A DNA stretch of 61,084 bases from Desulfobulbaceae bacterium DB1 (GTDB taxonomy: Bacteria > Desulfobacterota > Desulfobulbia > Desulfobulbales > SURF-16). This document shows, one piece after another, positions 9,235 through 18,636 of the stretch. The translations under genes were made by a program, and so were the position numbers. The DNA is taken from the NCBI GenBank assembly GCA_001914235.1, contig MQUF01000018.1:1-61084 (forward strand), read 5' to 3'. Each line of letters begins with the position of its first letter. Position 1 is the stretch's first letter. Below the pieces are notes generated by a model. It did no database searches, was not told the origin of the DNA, and worked only from the letters and a program-made list of their open reading frames with translations.

Positions 9235-10188
9235 ATGCACATCCATAATTTACAAGAATGGCGGCACGGCCATGATTTTGCCGTTATTCATGAACATGGC
9301 GAAAAACGCACCATCCAGGTGCTGCTGCTCACCACCGTCACCATGGTGGCCGAGATCGTGGCGGGCGCCGCCTTCGGCTCCATGGCCCTGCTTGCCGACG
9401 GCTGGCACATGGGCACCCATGCCGCCGCCTTTTTGATCACCATCTTTGCATACCGCTACGCAAAAAAACACGCAAGCAGCCCTGATTTCGCCTTCGGCAC
9501 CGGCAAGGTCAGTGTGCTCGGCGGCTTTGCCAGTGCCGTGGCCCTGGCGGTGGTGGCGCTCGTCATGCTGGCCGAATCGGTGCGCAGATTCTGGAACCCG
9601 GAAGCCATCTCGTTCAATGAGGCCATTGCCGTGGCCGTGCTCGGTCTCGTCGTCAACCTGGTAAGCGCCCTGTTGCTGCAAGATCGTCACAGCCACGACG
9701 ATCATCACGACGAACACGACCGGCACCATCATCACGACCACAATTTGAAAGCCGCCTATCTGCATGTGCTGGCCGACGCGCTGACATCGGTGCTTGCCAT
9801 CGCAGCGCTTATTGCCGGAAAATTTCTGGGGTGGGGCTGGATGGATCCGATGATGGGCGTGGTCGGCGCCACGGTCATCACCCGCTGGTCATACTGCCTG
9901 ATCCGGGAAACAGGCCCCATCCTGCTGGACGGCAGCATCAGCGGCGCATACCGGGAGGCCATCCGAAGAAAAATAGAAGAGGACCGGGACAACCGCGTTT
10001 CGGACATGCATGTCTGGAAGGTGGGACCGGCCCATTACGCGGGGATCATTTCCATCGTCACCCATTCTCCCCGCAACCCGGACTATTACAAAAAACTGCT
10101 GGCCGGCTTCGACAAAATCTCCCATCTCACCATGGAAATAAACAAATGCTCCGGTGAATCGTGCATGATCCCGACGGAGGACGGATGA
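9235..10188 (+). CDS. Cation diffusion facilitator (DmeF/CzcD-like heavy-metal exporter)
   Basis: 317 aa with six predicted membrane segments. Metal-site residues are visible in TM2 (LLADGWHMGTH) and TM5 (HVLADALTSV), and a His/Asp-rich cytoplasmic loop (SHDDHHDEHDRHHHHDH) lies between TM4 and TM5. The N-terminal HIHNLQEWRHGHDF signature is typical of the DmeF branch, which exports Co2+/Ni2+ and other divalent cations by proton antiport. Substrate choice is inferred. The last codons overlap the start of nhaA (ATGA). Confidence 0.88.
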   Translation: MHIHNLQEWRHGHDFAVIHEHGEKRTIQVLLLTTVTMVAEIVAGAAFGSMALLADGWHMGTHAAAFLITIFAYRYAKKHASSPDFAFGTGKVSVLGGFASAVALAVVALVMLAESVRRFWNPEAISFNEAIAVAVLGLVVNLVSALLLQDRHSHDDHHDEHDRHHHHDHNLKAAYLHVLADALTSVLAIAALIAGKFLGWGWMDPMMGVVGATVITRWSYCLIRETGPILLDGSISGAYREAIRRKIEEDRDNRVSDMHVWKVGPAHYAGIISIVTHSPRNPDYYKKLLAGFDKISHLTMEINKCSGESCMIPTEDG

Positions 10189-11570
10189 TGCTGAAGAGAT
10201 TTTTTCGCAAAACAGCTCCGGTTTATCAAATCATCTCCCCTTTTCAGGCCCTGGTCAAAAAACTTGCCACCAGCGGTTTCATCCTGTTCTACACCACGGC
10301 TGCCGCCATGCTCTGGGCCAATTTCCATCATGACAGCTATCAGCATCTATGGCACCTGCCGCTTGCCGTTTCCCTGGGCGACGTAAGTTTTTCCAAATCC
10401 ATCCTGCACTGGATCGACGAAGCGCTGATGACCCTCTTCTTTTTTGTCGTCGGCCTTGAAATCAAACGGGAAATCCTGATCGGCGAGCTGTCCTCCATGC
10501 GCAGGGCACTGTTGCCGGTGGCCGGAGCGGTGGGCGGCATGCTGGCGCCGGCCCTGATCTATGCCATCATCACTTACAACACCGATGCGGCCCACGGCTG
10601 GGGCATCCCCATGGCCACCGACATCGCCTTTGCCCTGGCGGTACTTTCACTTCTCTCCAAACGGATCCCCTACGGGCTCAAGATCTTTCTCTCGGCCCTG
10701 GCCATTGCCGACGATATCGGCGCAGTGCTGGTCATTGCCCTGTTCTATACCGCAACCATCCACTGGGCCTATCTCGGCTTCGCCGCCTTGTTGCTCGTCT
10801 GCCTGTTTGTCGCCAACCTGCTGTGGATCCGACACACCCTGGTTTATGCCCTGCTGGGTCTCGGCATCTGGTGGGCCTTTCTGGGAGCGGGTATCCATGC
10901 CACCGCGGCCGGGGTCCTGGTCGCCCTTTTCATTCCGGCCCGGGGCAAATACGACACCAACACCTTTGTCAACGAGGTGCGCTCATTTCTCGTCCGTTTT
11001 GACTGCCGGAACGGTGACTGCGGCCACACCATCCTGTTGAACCAGAATCACCTCAACGCGGTGCAGGCCATCGAACTTGCCTGCCACCAGACGGAAACAC
11101 CGCTGCAACGGCTGGAACACGGCCTGGGCGCCTGGATCTCCTACCTGGTCGTGCCGCTGTTCGCCCTGGCCAATGCCGGGGTCGCGGTCAGGACGGAAGG
11201 GCTCACCGACACCATACGGCATCCTGCCACCATGGGTGTCATCCTGGCGCTCGTCATCGGCAAACCGGTGGGCATCACCCTCTTTTCCCTGCTCGCCTCC
11301 AAAGCACTCAAGGCCCCCCTCAGCGGCGGCATGAACTGGCTGCACGTCATCGGCGCCGGCATGCTGGGAGGCATCGGCTTTACCATGAGCATCTTCATCT
11401 CCGGTCTGTCATTTCAGTCAACGGAACTGATCGATATGACCAAGATCGGCATTATCATCGGCTCGCTGCTTTCGGCGGCCCTCGGCGTCGGCGTCCTGCT
11501 CACCGCCGATTTTCTCCACCTCGGTCAGTCGAAAACCGGAACGGATGGGAAAAGCGACGTGTCGGTGTGA
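10185..11570 (+). CDS. nhaA: Na+/H+ antiporter NhaA
   Basis: 461 aa from ATG 10185, favoured over the in-frame ATG at 10161 because GGAGGA precedes it and it overlaps the previous stop as ATGA. The NhaA signatures are present: ALMTLFFFVVGLEIKRE, WGIPMATDIAFALA and the paired aspartates in ALAIADDIGAVLVIALFYT. It exchanges two protons for one sodium across the inner membrane. The 3' end overlaps the convergent RACo-like gene by 46 bp. Confidence 0.95.
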   Translation: MMLKRFFRKTAPVYQIISPFQALVKKLATSGFILFYTTAAAMLWANFHHDSYQHLWHLPLAVSLGDVSFSKSILHWIDEALMTLFFFVVGLEIKREILIGELSSMRRALLPVAGAVGGMLAPALIYAIITYNTDAAHGWGIPMATDIAFALAVLSLLSKRIPYGLKIFLSALAIADDIGAVLVIALFYTATIHWAYLGFAALLLVCLFVANLLWIRHTLVYALLGLGIWWAFLGAGIHATAAGVLVALFIPARGKYDTNTFVNEVRSFLVRFDCRNGDCGHTILLNQNHLNAVQAIELACHQTETPLQRLEHGLGAWISYLVVPLFALANAGVAVRTEGLTDTIRHPATMGVILALVIGKPVGITLFSLLASKALKAPLSGGMNWLHVIGAGMLGGIGFTMSIFISGLSFQSTELIDMTKIGIIIGSLLSAALGVGVLLTADFLHLGQSKTGTDGKSDVSV

Positions 11571-13060
11571 GGGATGAAACGGGAACCGGAAAAACGGATC
11601 ATGAACTCCTGGTTGACATTGAGTTCGAGATAGGTGATTTTCCCCATCACCATCCGGCAGCGCTCGCGATTTTCCCGGTCACGCAGGACAAGCTCCGCCC
11701 CGGCCAGCGAACTGTTACCGATGGGCTCATAGGTTGAAAGGGGCAGATCCGGCAGCATGCCCAGGGTGATGGCCCGGCGCGGATCAATATGCCTGCCGAA
11801 GGCGCCGGCCACAAAAATGCGGTGCAGATCGGCAAAATCAAGACCAACCTGGTTGATCAGGGTGGTGAGGATCGAATACATCGCCGCCTTGGACCGCATC
11901 ATGGCGTCAAGATCCACCTGGCCGATCACCACCGGCTCATGAGTGGCCGACTCATCGGCCCGGGCAACGACAAAGGCGAGTCCTTCTCCGGTGTCGATCA
12001 TCCGCTCAGGGCAGCGCTCACCGCGAAACTTGCCGCGGATATCGATAATCCGCGCCAGATAAAAAGAGGCCACCAGATCAATAATACCTGAACCGCAGAT
12101 ACCGCGTGGCCTGCCGCCGTCAATGGTGCGGTAACGGAGTTCAAGCGTTTCCGGATCGATTGTCACATGTTCGATGGCACCGGGTCCGGCCCGCATGCCC
12201 ATCCGGGCCACCCCCCCCTCAAGGGCAGGACCTGCCGCCCCGGCGCAGGCAATGAGCCATTCTCTGTTGCCGATCACCACCTCGGCATTGGTGCCGACAT
12301 CAATCAGCATCGAGGTTTCCTCCTGACGATCCAAACCGCTTGCCAATATCCCGGAAATGAGATCGCCGCCGAAGTAGCTGCCGATACTGGGCATAATCCA
12401 AACCGAAGCAGCGGGATGAACGGCAAGGCCGATCTCCCCTGCCGGCACGGGATCGACGCTGTTGACCAGCGGAATATACGGTTCCCGGATGAGATGATAG
12501 GGATTGAGCCGCAGGAACAGATGCACCATGGTGGTGTTGCCGCTCACCGACAGCGCCCGGATTTCCCCGCATGCCACCCCGGCCCGTGCGGCGAGCTCGC
12601 CGGCCAAATCGTTGATGGTGCCGATAATTGATTCATGCAGCTTTTGCAGGCCGTTGTTGTGGCCCGCAAAATGGATGCGACTGAGGATATCGGCGCCGAA
12701 TTCGATCTGGCTGTTTTCCCGGTTGCCGCTGGCCAGCACCTTGCCGTCGACCAGATTGAGCAGGCTCGCCTCAAGATGCGTGGTGCCCAGGTCAAGCGCC
12801 ATGGCCGCCAGCACCGAAGGCTGTTGGGGCAAAAAATCAACCAGCATGGGACCGTCAGGCAGATCGCAGATCAGCGCCGCACCCTTAAAACCGCTCCCGC
12901 GAAATGCGGCGGCAACCTCACCCAGACGGGCAAAGGGCAGCCGGGGAGAAAGTCCGGCTGTCGCCCGCAAGGCTTTCATCAGCCGATCGATGTCGCCGGT
13001 ATTGTCCTGCAGGCTGGGGAAAGGAGCTTCAATGCGTATGGAGTAAACAAATGGCTGCAT
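11525..13060 (-). CDS. RACo-like ASKHA protein (DUF4445) lacking the 2Fe-2S domain
   Basis: 511 aa. Two ASKHA-fold halves are seen: LDLGTTHLEASLLNL (phosphate-1 loop), LIDVGTNAEVVIGN and the C-terminal FVAGAFGRHIDP. This matches reductive activators of corrinoid proteins and the DUF4445 family, which use ATP to reactivate Co(II) corrinoids. The usual N-terminal plant-type ferredoxin domain is missing; an in-frame TAA sits 18 nt upstream of the ATG, so it was not overlooked. Reduction would need a separate ferredoxin. No corrinoid methyltransferase gene is nearby. Confidence 0.85.
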   Translation of the reverse strand: MQPFVYSIRIEAPFPSLQDNTGDIDRLMKALRATAGLSPRLPFARLGEVAAAFRGSGFKGAALICDLPDGPMLVDFLPQQPSVLAAMALDLGTTHLEASLLNLVDGKVLASGNRENSQIEFGADILSRIHFAGHNNGLQKLHESIIGTINDLAGELAARAGVACGEIRALSVSGNTTMVHLFLRLNPYHLIREPYIPLVNSVDPVPAGEIGLAVHPAASVWIMPSIGSYFGGDLISGILASGLDRQEETSMLIDVGTNAEVVIGNREWLIACAGAAGPALEGGVARMGMRAGPGAIEHVTIDPETLELRYRTIDGGRPRGICGSGIIDLVASFYLARIIDIRGKFRGERCPERMIDTGEGLAFVVARADESATHEPVVIGQVDLDAMMRSKAAMYSILTTLINQVGLDFADLHRIFVAGAFGRHIDPRRAITLGMLPDLPLSTYEPIGNSSLAGAELVLRDRENRERCRMVMGKITYLELNVNQEFMIRFSGSRFIPHTDTSLFPSVPVFD

Positions 13061-13152
13061 GTCGGGTTTGCAAAAAAATTATGTTGGGATGGAACCAAAT
13101 ATGATAAATTGATTTGTTTTTAACATCGCAAGGAATCACACTCAATATAATT

Positions 13153-13353
13153 ATGACAAAAATCCTGGCCATTATGACCGGCGGCGTCCTCGGAGTCGTT
13201 TCCCGTTCCCTGCACTTCATCTTTGCGCAGCGACACTGCTTGCCGATCTTCCCCTGTGACACACCGGCAAGCAACCTGACGGGCTGCCTGCTGATCGGCA
13301 ACTTTGGCGGCATCGCCCGCGCTTTTCCGGGCCTTATGCCGGACCGCAAATAG
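13153..13353 (+). pseudogene. crcB: crcB N-terminal remnant
   Basis: About 66 residues starting MTKILAIMTGGVLGVVSRS align with the start of the intact CrcB at 18637-19014 (MTKILLVMIGGSLGALSRY) and share the later S/N-L-x-GC-L-x-G motif. The sequence between is degenerate and ends at TAG, about half the length of CrcB. Fluoride channels need four membrane segments per chain, so this piece should be non-functional. It sits just before lptF. Confidence 0.7.
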
Positions 13354-13363
13354 GAAGGGAAAA

Positions 13364-14554
13364 GTGCCGCTGCTGCTTTACTCATATCTCCTCACCGAGG
13401 CCCTTGCCCCTTTTTTTGCAAGCCTCCTTATTCTGACGGCAATCCTTTTTCTCGGACGTCTGATTCCCCTTTTTGATTTCATCATCAATTTCGGTATCGG
13501 CCCGGCCGATTTTATCCGCTTTTGCGCCTTCATGGTGCCGAACATCTTTCTCTTTGCCATCCCCATGGCCAGCATGCTGGGGGTCATTCTCTGTTTCACC
13601 CGAATGGGCAACGACAATGAGCTGATCGCGCTCAAGTCAACCGGCATCGGCCTTTACCGCATGCTGCCGGCAATCGTCGTCTTTGCCCTCTGCACCTCGC
13701 TGCTGACCGGCTACTTTTCCACCACCCTGATACCGGCCGGTTCCCTGGCCATGAAAAAACTCTTTTTCCAGCTGGCCAAGGAAAAAATCGACAAGGGACT
13801 GCGGCAAAAGCATTTCAGCGAAGGACTGCCGGGCATCGTCATTTATATCGACAATGAAGACGAAAAAAACGGCACATGGCGGGGAGTCTACGTCTCGGAT
13901 ACCAGGGACAACGAAAATCCGGTAACCATCATCGCGGAATCAGGATTTCTCACGGCCGATATGGGCCGGATGCTGATCAGCCTGCAGTTGGAGCACGGCT
14001 CCATGCATGCCGCCAAAGAGTCAACCAGCGACACCGTTTCCTTTGAAAGCTATGCCCTGCATATTCCCTTGCAGGGTGCGGATACCATCGGCGAACAAGA
14101 ATCCCAGAAACTCAGCAAGAGCGAAATGACGCAAGCGGACATCCGTAAATACGTCGCCGCCCATGACGACACATCAGCAAAAACCCGCTCCCTGCTGGTT
14201 GAATACCATATGCGGCTGGTGCTGGCCGGGGGGTGCTTCATCCTCACCCTTCTCGGGCTTCCCCTTGCCATACGCACCAAACCGGGTCAGCGCTCAATCG
14301 GCGTCCCTCTCGGCCTGTTCATCTTCATCAGCTATTATGTCGTGCTCTCCTTTGTCAAGGGCATCAGCGAAACCAGTTCGCTGCCGGTCATCTTCGCCAT
14401 GTGGACCCCGAATATTCTTTTCGGCATCCTGACTATCTATATTCTCCGTTTTGCCGGTCGGGAAAGCACCATCAGCATCATCGACTTTCTGCTCCATACC
14501 ATCGACCGGGTCCAAAGCAGCCTGCCCCTGCCACGAAAAAAGGACAATTCATGA
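13364..14554 (+). CDS. lptF: LPS export permease LptF
   Basis: 396 aa from GTG 13364, chosen because AGGAAGGG lies just upstream; an in-frame ATG at 13304 would run through the crcB remnant. It has six predicted membrane segments, three at each end of a periplasmic beta-jellyroll domain, with MASMLGVILCFTRMGNDNELIALKSTGI as the coupling-helix region of the YjgP/YjgQ family (cited by its first part MASMLGVILCFTRM). With LptG and LptB it extracts lipopolysaccharide from the inner membrane. The stop overlaps lptG as ATGA. Confidence 0.92.
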   Translation: MPLLLYSYLLTEALAPFFASLLILTAILFLGRLIPLFDFIINFGIGPADFIRFCAFMVPNIFLFAIPMASMLGVILCFTRMGNDNELIALKSTGIGLYRMLPAIVVFALCTSLLTGYFSTTLIPAGSLAMKKLFFQLAKEKIDKGLRQKHFSEGLPGIVIYIDNEDEKNGTWRGVYVSDTRDNENPVTIIAESGFLTADMGRMLISLQLEHGSMHAAKESTSDTVSFESYALHIPLQGADTIGEQESQKLSKSEMTQADIRKYVAAHDDTSAKTRSLLVEYHMRLVLAGGCFILTLLGLPLAIRTKPGQRSIGVPLGLFIFISYYVVLSFVKGISETSSLPVIFAMWTPNILFGILTIYILRFAGRESTISIIDFLLHTIDRVQSSLPLPRKKDNS

Positions 14555-15636
14555 AACTGCTTGACCGCTATATTTTCAAACAGTTTTTCATGAACCTGCT
14601 GCTGGTGCTCGCCTCCCTGGTGGCAATCTACCTGTTGGTTGATTTCTTCGAACGCATCGATAATTTCAGCGAGGCAGGGAAACCCTTCACCCTCGCCCTC
14701 ACCTATTTTCTACTGAAAATCCCCTTGATTTACGACCAGATGGCGCCGGTCTGCATCCTGCTCGCAGGGGTCGTCACCCTGGGGCTGCTGGGCAAAAACC
14801 GCGAACTCATGTCGCTCAATGCCGGGGGCATTTCACTCTTCCGCATTGTGCTGCCCATCATGGCCGCCTCCCTTCTTTTCACGCTGTTTACCGTGGCAGC
14901 CGCCCAGTGGCTGCTGCCCAAAAGCAACACCCGCATGAATGAAATCTGGTACCAGGAGGTGACCCAGCAGGTGGCCAAGGGCATTGTCCGCAAAGGGCGT
15001 GTCTTTCACAAAGGCGAAAATGGTTTTTACACCCTGAAGCTGCCCGACCCGCAGAAACACCATTTCACCCAGTTCATCTATACCGGATGGGACGAGTCGC
15101 ACCGCAATATCACCATCTTCCTCACCGCCAAAGGAGCGTCATGGAGCGAAGACGGCTGGACATTCAGAAACGGCCAGATCAAAAAGCCACGCCCCGACGG
15201 CGGCTACGACATACAAATTTTTTCCAAACTGAAACTTGACCTGCCCGACACCCCGGATCAATTTTTCATTCCCGTTTACAAAACAGCGGAACTCTCCCTC
15301 TCCGAACTGCACCGCAACGCCATGGAGAGCCTGGCGAAAGGCAAGCGCCAGGGCATTATCGACATCAACCGCCGCTTTTCCTTTATCTTCCTGGGGGTGC
15401 CGCTGCTGCTGCTGGCCATTCCACTGCTTCATTCCATGCAGCGCAAATGGAGCAGGGATCTGTCCATGACCATTCCGGTCAGTTGCGTCCTGGCCTTTTT
15501 TGCCTGGGGTCTCTGGAATGTCGGCCAGTCGTTGAGCCAGGCGGATTACCTGAATTCGTTCGTCGCCTCCTGGTCCATCCATGTCGTGCTTTCGGCAAGC
15601 GGGCTCTTGTTGCTCTGGCGAACCAACCGAAGATAG
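14551..15636 (+). CDS. lptG: LPS export permease LptG
   Basis: 361 aa. It begins MKLLDRYIFKQFF and shows the YjgQ pattern: three N-terminal membrane segments, a coupling helix (LGKNRELMSLNAGG), a periplasmic domain, and three C-terminal segments. It is the partner of LptF in the LptB2FG transporter. The start overlaps lptF by four bases. The next gene begins 6 bp after its stop, so the operon continues into non-LPS genes. Confidence 0.92.
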   Translation: MKLLDRYIFKQFFMNLLLVLASLVAIYLLVDFFERIDNFSEAGKPFTLALTYFLLKIPLIYDQMAPVCILLAGVVTLGLLGKNRELMSLNAGGISLFRIVLPIMAASLLFTLFTVAAAQWLLPKSNTRMNEIWYQEVTQQVAKGIVRKGRVFHKGENGFYTLKLPDPQKHHFTQFIYTGWDESHRNITIFLTAKGASWSEDGWTFRNGQIKKPRPDGGYDIQIFSKLKLDLPDTPDQFFIPVYKTAELSLSELHRNAMESLAKGKRQGIIDINRRFSFIFLGVPLLLLAIPLLHSMQRKWSRDLSMTIPVSCVLAFFAWGLWNVGQSLSQADYLNSFVASWSIHVVLSASGLLLLWRTNRR

Positions 15637-15642
15637 CGCTCC

Positions 15643-16440
15643 ATGCCCGCACCTGAAGAAAAACTCACCGTCCACGACCCCTTGCCGCCGATCAGACCCG
15701 GCGCCAAGGTCGGCATTGTCGGCATCCCGCCTCTGACGGTTATCCGGCGGCTCAACGCCGGCGGCGCCCGGATTTACGACCTCGACGAACCGCTGGTCAA
15801 GGCGGACATGGAACTGACCACCCCCCATGTGCCCCGGGTTTATTGCGCCATCCTGCGCACCGTGGTGCTGAACGCCCTGCATCTGCCGCTGGATATGATA
15901 TTTATTGACGTGGGACAGGGCAAATGCGACTGCGCCCTGCACGTCTCAAGCGTGCTGCGGGACATGCTGCCCATCCCGGTGATCCGTACCGGAAACGACG
16001 ACATGACCCCTTTCGGACATCCCATCTGCACCACCCGCATGAATCTGCTGGAAAAATTGCAAAAAATCACGGCCGGCGTGCAAAGCAGCGCGCCTTATGA
16101 TAAACAGCACTATCCCCCCTGCCCGCCGACCGCCGGCTTCTGGGGAGTGCCGCCCCGGGATTTCGGACTGCTTGCCCTTTTCCCGGACACAACCCATGTT
16201 TACGGCTGGACCCGCTGCATGGAAAACAAAACACCGGCCGACACCGAGCTTGAGACCGTCTTTAACCCGCTGGTCCCCACTGTTTTTTTTGCCCAGTCCT
16301 TCTGCGCCAAAACAGCCCTGGCCAAACTGCTGGCGACAAAACACCCGAAGGCCCTTTATCTTGATGTGGATGTCACCTGCAGCAGCAGCACCAGGGCCAA
16401 GGTGCAGGCCTTCCTTGAACTTTCCGGGGTCGCCCCATGA
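15643..16440 (+). CDS. Conserved protein paired with a BcrAD/BadFG-type ATPase
   Basis: 265 aa, not firmly recognised. It has several Cys (KCDCALHV, HPICTTRMN, YPPCPP, SFCAKTALA) and a segment VGIVGIPPLTVIRRL resembling a nucleotide- or cofactor-binding strand-loop. Its close pairing with a dehydratase-activator ATPase suggests it acts with it, perhaps as a relative of 2-hydroxyacyl-CoA dehydratase subunits or marker proteins found with such ATPases. That role is inferred from context only. It ends in ATGA overlap with the next gene. Confidence 0.6.
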   Translation: MPAPEEKLTVHDPLPPIRPGAKVGIVGIPPLTVIRRLNAGGARIYDLDEPLVKADMELTTPHVPRVYCAILRTVVLNALHLPLDMIFIDVGQGKCDCALHVSSVLRDMLPIPVIRTGNDDMTPFGHPICTTRMNLLEKLQKITAGVQSSAPYDKQHYPPCPPTAGFWGVPPRDFGLLALFPDTTHVYGWTRCMENKTPADTELETVFNPLVPTVFFAQSFCAKTALAKLLATKHPKALYLDVDVTCSSSTRAKVQAFLELSGVAP

Positions 16441-17102
16441 TGCTTGCTGATTTCGGCACCTCGTACTGCAAATTCCTCGATCTCGACGCGGCGGATGCCG
16501 CGCCCACCCTCATCCCCACCAAGGATCTGCCCAGGGGATTGCGGGTGGACCTTGCCACCGGCCATAACGGCAAGCGCTTCAGCTCCCATTACGTCAACGA
16601 GCTGACCGCCCTGGCCCGGGGCGGCGAAGAGATGATCGCGGCAACGGACTATGTCCTGCTTGACTGCGGCAGCCGTGACATCAAGTACATCAGCTATTGC
16701 GGCGGCGAGCTCCATGACATGGGCTGGAACAGTGAATGCGGCGCTTCCATGGGATTTACCATCGAACTGCTGGAACGCTACTACAACCTCGACTACACAA
16801 GCCTTGCCGTGCCGGAAACCACCTTCTCCATCACCTGCGGCGTCCTGGGCATGAGCCACATCTTTGACGCGGTCACCTCCGGCATCTCGGAAGCCGAAGC
16901 AGTGGCCCGCTTTGTCAAGGGCATTGCGGTCAATGCCTACCGCTTCGCCGGTTCACCCGAGGTGCTCTATCTCTCCGGCGGTTTGTGCGACAACCCGCTC
17001 TTTGTCGGCAGTTTTCCCTGCCGGGTGGTGCCGCTGGGGCGCTTTGTCCTGATCAAGGGCCTGGAAAAAACCGCCAGGCAGCACTTGGCGGAATCCAGAT
17101 GA
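16437..17102 (+). CDS. BcrAD/BadFG/HgdC-type ASKHA ATPase
   Basis: 221 aa. It begins MMLADFGTSYCKFLDLD, a phosphate-1 loop of the acetate/sugar-kinase fold, with LLDCGSRDIKYI as phosphate-2 and VLYLSGGLCDNP as the adenosine motif. Family members hold a 4Fe-4S cluster between two monomers and fire electrons into 2-hydroxyacyl-CoA dehydratases or benzoyl-CoA reductase. Conserved Cys (SECGASMG, SITCGVLG) could supply the cluster ligands. It is short compared with HgdC (about 260 aa). It overlaps both neighbours by ATGA. Confidence 0.75.
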   Translation: MMLADFGTSYCKFLDLDAADAAPTLIPTKDLPRGLRVDLATGHNGKRFSSHYVNELTALARGGEEMIAATDYVLLDCGSRDIKYISYCGGELHDMGWNSECGASMGFTIELLERYYNLDYTSLAVPETTFSITCGVLGMSHIFDAVTSGISEAEAVARFVKGIAVNAYRFAGSPEVLYLSGGLCDNPLFVGSFPCRVVPLGRFVLIKGLEKTARQHLAESR

Positions 17103-17281
17103 GCGGCCAGGCAAACGGCGGCGAACGGCCCAACTGCTTTGCCTGCCGCCATTTCTTCATCACCTACCAGGCTTCCCACCCTTACGGCTGCAAGGCCATG
17201 GGCTTTAAATCAAAAAAAAATCCGGCCCTGGTGGTCTACGAAAGCTCCGGCCTCGAATGCCGGCTGTTTGAGAAAAAGTGA
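17099..17281 (+). CDS. Small conserved four-cysteine protein
   Basis: 60 aa beginning at an ATGA overlap with the previous gene. Cys residues at NCFACRHFF, YGCKAMGFKSKK and LECRLFEKK suggest a zinc- or iron-binding miniature domain. Similar tiny proteins are often annotated only as hypothetical or, doubtfully, as uracil-DNA glycosylase-like. It is the last gene of the lptF-lptG operon; function unknown. Confidence 0.7.
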   Translation: MSGQANGGERPNCFACRHFFITYQASHPYGCKAMGFKSKKNPALVVYESSGLECRLFEKK

Positions 17282-17340
17282 CGTTTTTTCCGCATAAGTC
17301 AATGTCTCGCTCGGCATCATGGCCGCAAAATCACTGTTTC

Positions 17341-18624
17341 TCACCCCTTGCCGAACCCGGTGCGCAGCAACGAATCACGGCTGATCATGCCCCGGAATCG
17401 GCCTTGGGCATCGAGCACCGGCAAACGTTTGAAGCCCTTGTCCGTCATGAGCCTGACGGCCTCGTCCAGAACGGCATTTTCCCCGATGGTGACAATATTC
17501 GTCTGCATGACCTCGGCGGCGGTCCCGGCCCGCAACAGTTCACGGAACTCGCGGCATTTCCTGCCGCGTTCCGTGAAGGGTATTTTACTGACGAAATAAT
17601 TCCAGATGCCTTCATAATGGGCGGATGAGAAGGCGACCAGCAGATCCCGGTCAAAGATCAGCCCCAGGAACCGGCCGTCACCGTCCACCACCGCCACCCG
17701 CTGGATGTCGTTGGCGTCGATCATCCGGATGACCTCCTCGATCGAGGTATCCGGCCGAGCCGTCTGCGTATCCCGGCGCATGACGTCGGAGACCAGACGC
17801 AGGTTGCCCACTTCGATGTGCTGCGCCCGGAAACTCTTCCAGTCCGGCGCCTCCTTCATGATGGTGCGGAATATATCGATGCGCGAAAGCATGCCGACCA
17901 ACCTGCCGTCCGCATCGACCACCGGCAGACGTTTCAGCTGCTTTTCAAGCATACGCTCCACGGCCTCGATTGCCAGGCGATCTTCCCGCATGCAAAGCGC
18001 CGGTTGGCTCATGGCTTCTGCCGCTTTTTTATCGGCAAGCGCCGCCAGGACGGCAGCCAGGGTATCAGCGCGCGACACAGCGAGCAGACCGAGTCGCATG
18101 GGCATGCCTGCCTTATATATCAAATCACTTTGGGTAATGACGCCCACGGGCCGACTCTTTCCGTCAACCACCGGCACGCCGGTAAAAACCGAGGAAAGCA
18201 GCAGGCGGACCACATCGTTGAGCGGGGTGTCGATTGTGACTTTATTGGGCGAAACGGTCATGATGTCCCGCACCCTGATGTGCCTGGGGAAGATCGAGCT
18301 TCGTGTCTTGTGAGCGACAACCGCGAGGTCTTGCATTGCCACGATGCCGTCCGTGACCATTTTTTCGATTTCCGGCAGAACGCGTTCCACCTCGACGGCC
18401 GGTGCGACGATGGTGATGCGCACCGGCATGTTGTAGGAAAGAATGACAAGCCTGTCCGTGGCGATTTCTCCGTTTTCGTAGCACCCCTGCACTCCGCGCG
18501 TCACCAGACAACGCATCCCGGCCTTGAGATCATGGATGTAGCGCACGACGGCATCGGCAAGAGGGCTGCCCTGCCAACGAGCTTCCTCGCTGGTAAATAT
18601 CTCGATTATCCTGTATTGCAGCAT
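17341..18624 (-). CDS. DUF190 and multi-CBS-domain protein
   Basis: 427 aa. Residues 1-105 form a DUF190 domain (PII-like fold: YRIIEIFTSEEARWQG, AGMRCLVTRGVQG). Then four CBS motifs follow, two Bateman pairs, with repeated D-x-x-x-x-x-P-V-V-D-x-x-x-x-x-G patterns (TGVPVVDGKSRPVGVI, KRLPVVDADGRLVGML, QRVAVVDGDGRFLGLI, KRLPVLDAQGRFRGMI). CBS pairs bind adenine nucleotides. The gene lies 12 bp downstream of crcB, a recurrent pairing that suggests control of fluoride export. That regulatory role is inferred. Confidence 0.88.
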   Translation of the reverse strand: MLQYRIIEIFTSEEARWQGSPLADAVVRYIHDLKAGMRCLVTRGVQGCYENGEIATDRLVILSYNMPVRITIVAPAVEVERVLPEIEKMVTDGIVAMQDLAVVAHKTRSSIFPRHIRVRDIMTVSPNKVTIDTPLNDVVRLLLSSVFTGVPVVDGKSRPVGVITQSDLIYKAGMPMRLGLLAVSRADTLAAVLAALADKKAAEAMSQPALCMREDRLAIEAVERMLEKQLKRLPVVDADGRLVGMLSRIDIFRTIMKEAPDWKSFRAQHIEVGNLRLVSDVMRRDTQTARPDTSIEEVIRMIDANDIQRVAVVDGDGRFLGLIFDRDLLVAFSSAHYEGIWNYFVSKIPFTERGRKCREFRELLRAGTAAEVMQTNIVTIGENAVLDEAVRLMTDKGFKRLPVLDAQGRFRGMISRDSLLRTGFGKG

Positions 18625-18636
18625 GCAGCGCCCTCC

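Noticed and set aside
13060-13152. Fluoride riboswitch upstream of the crcB remnant
   Set aside because: No crcB-motif core pairing or conserved loops could be found by eye.
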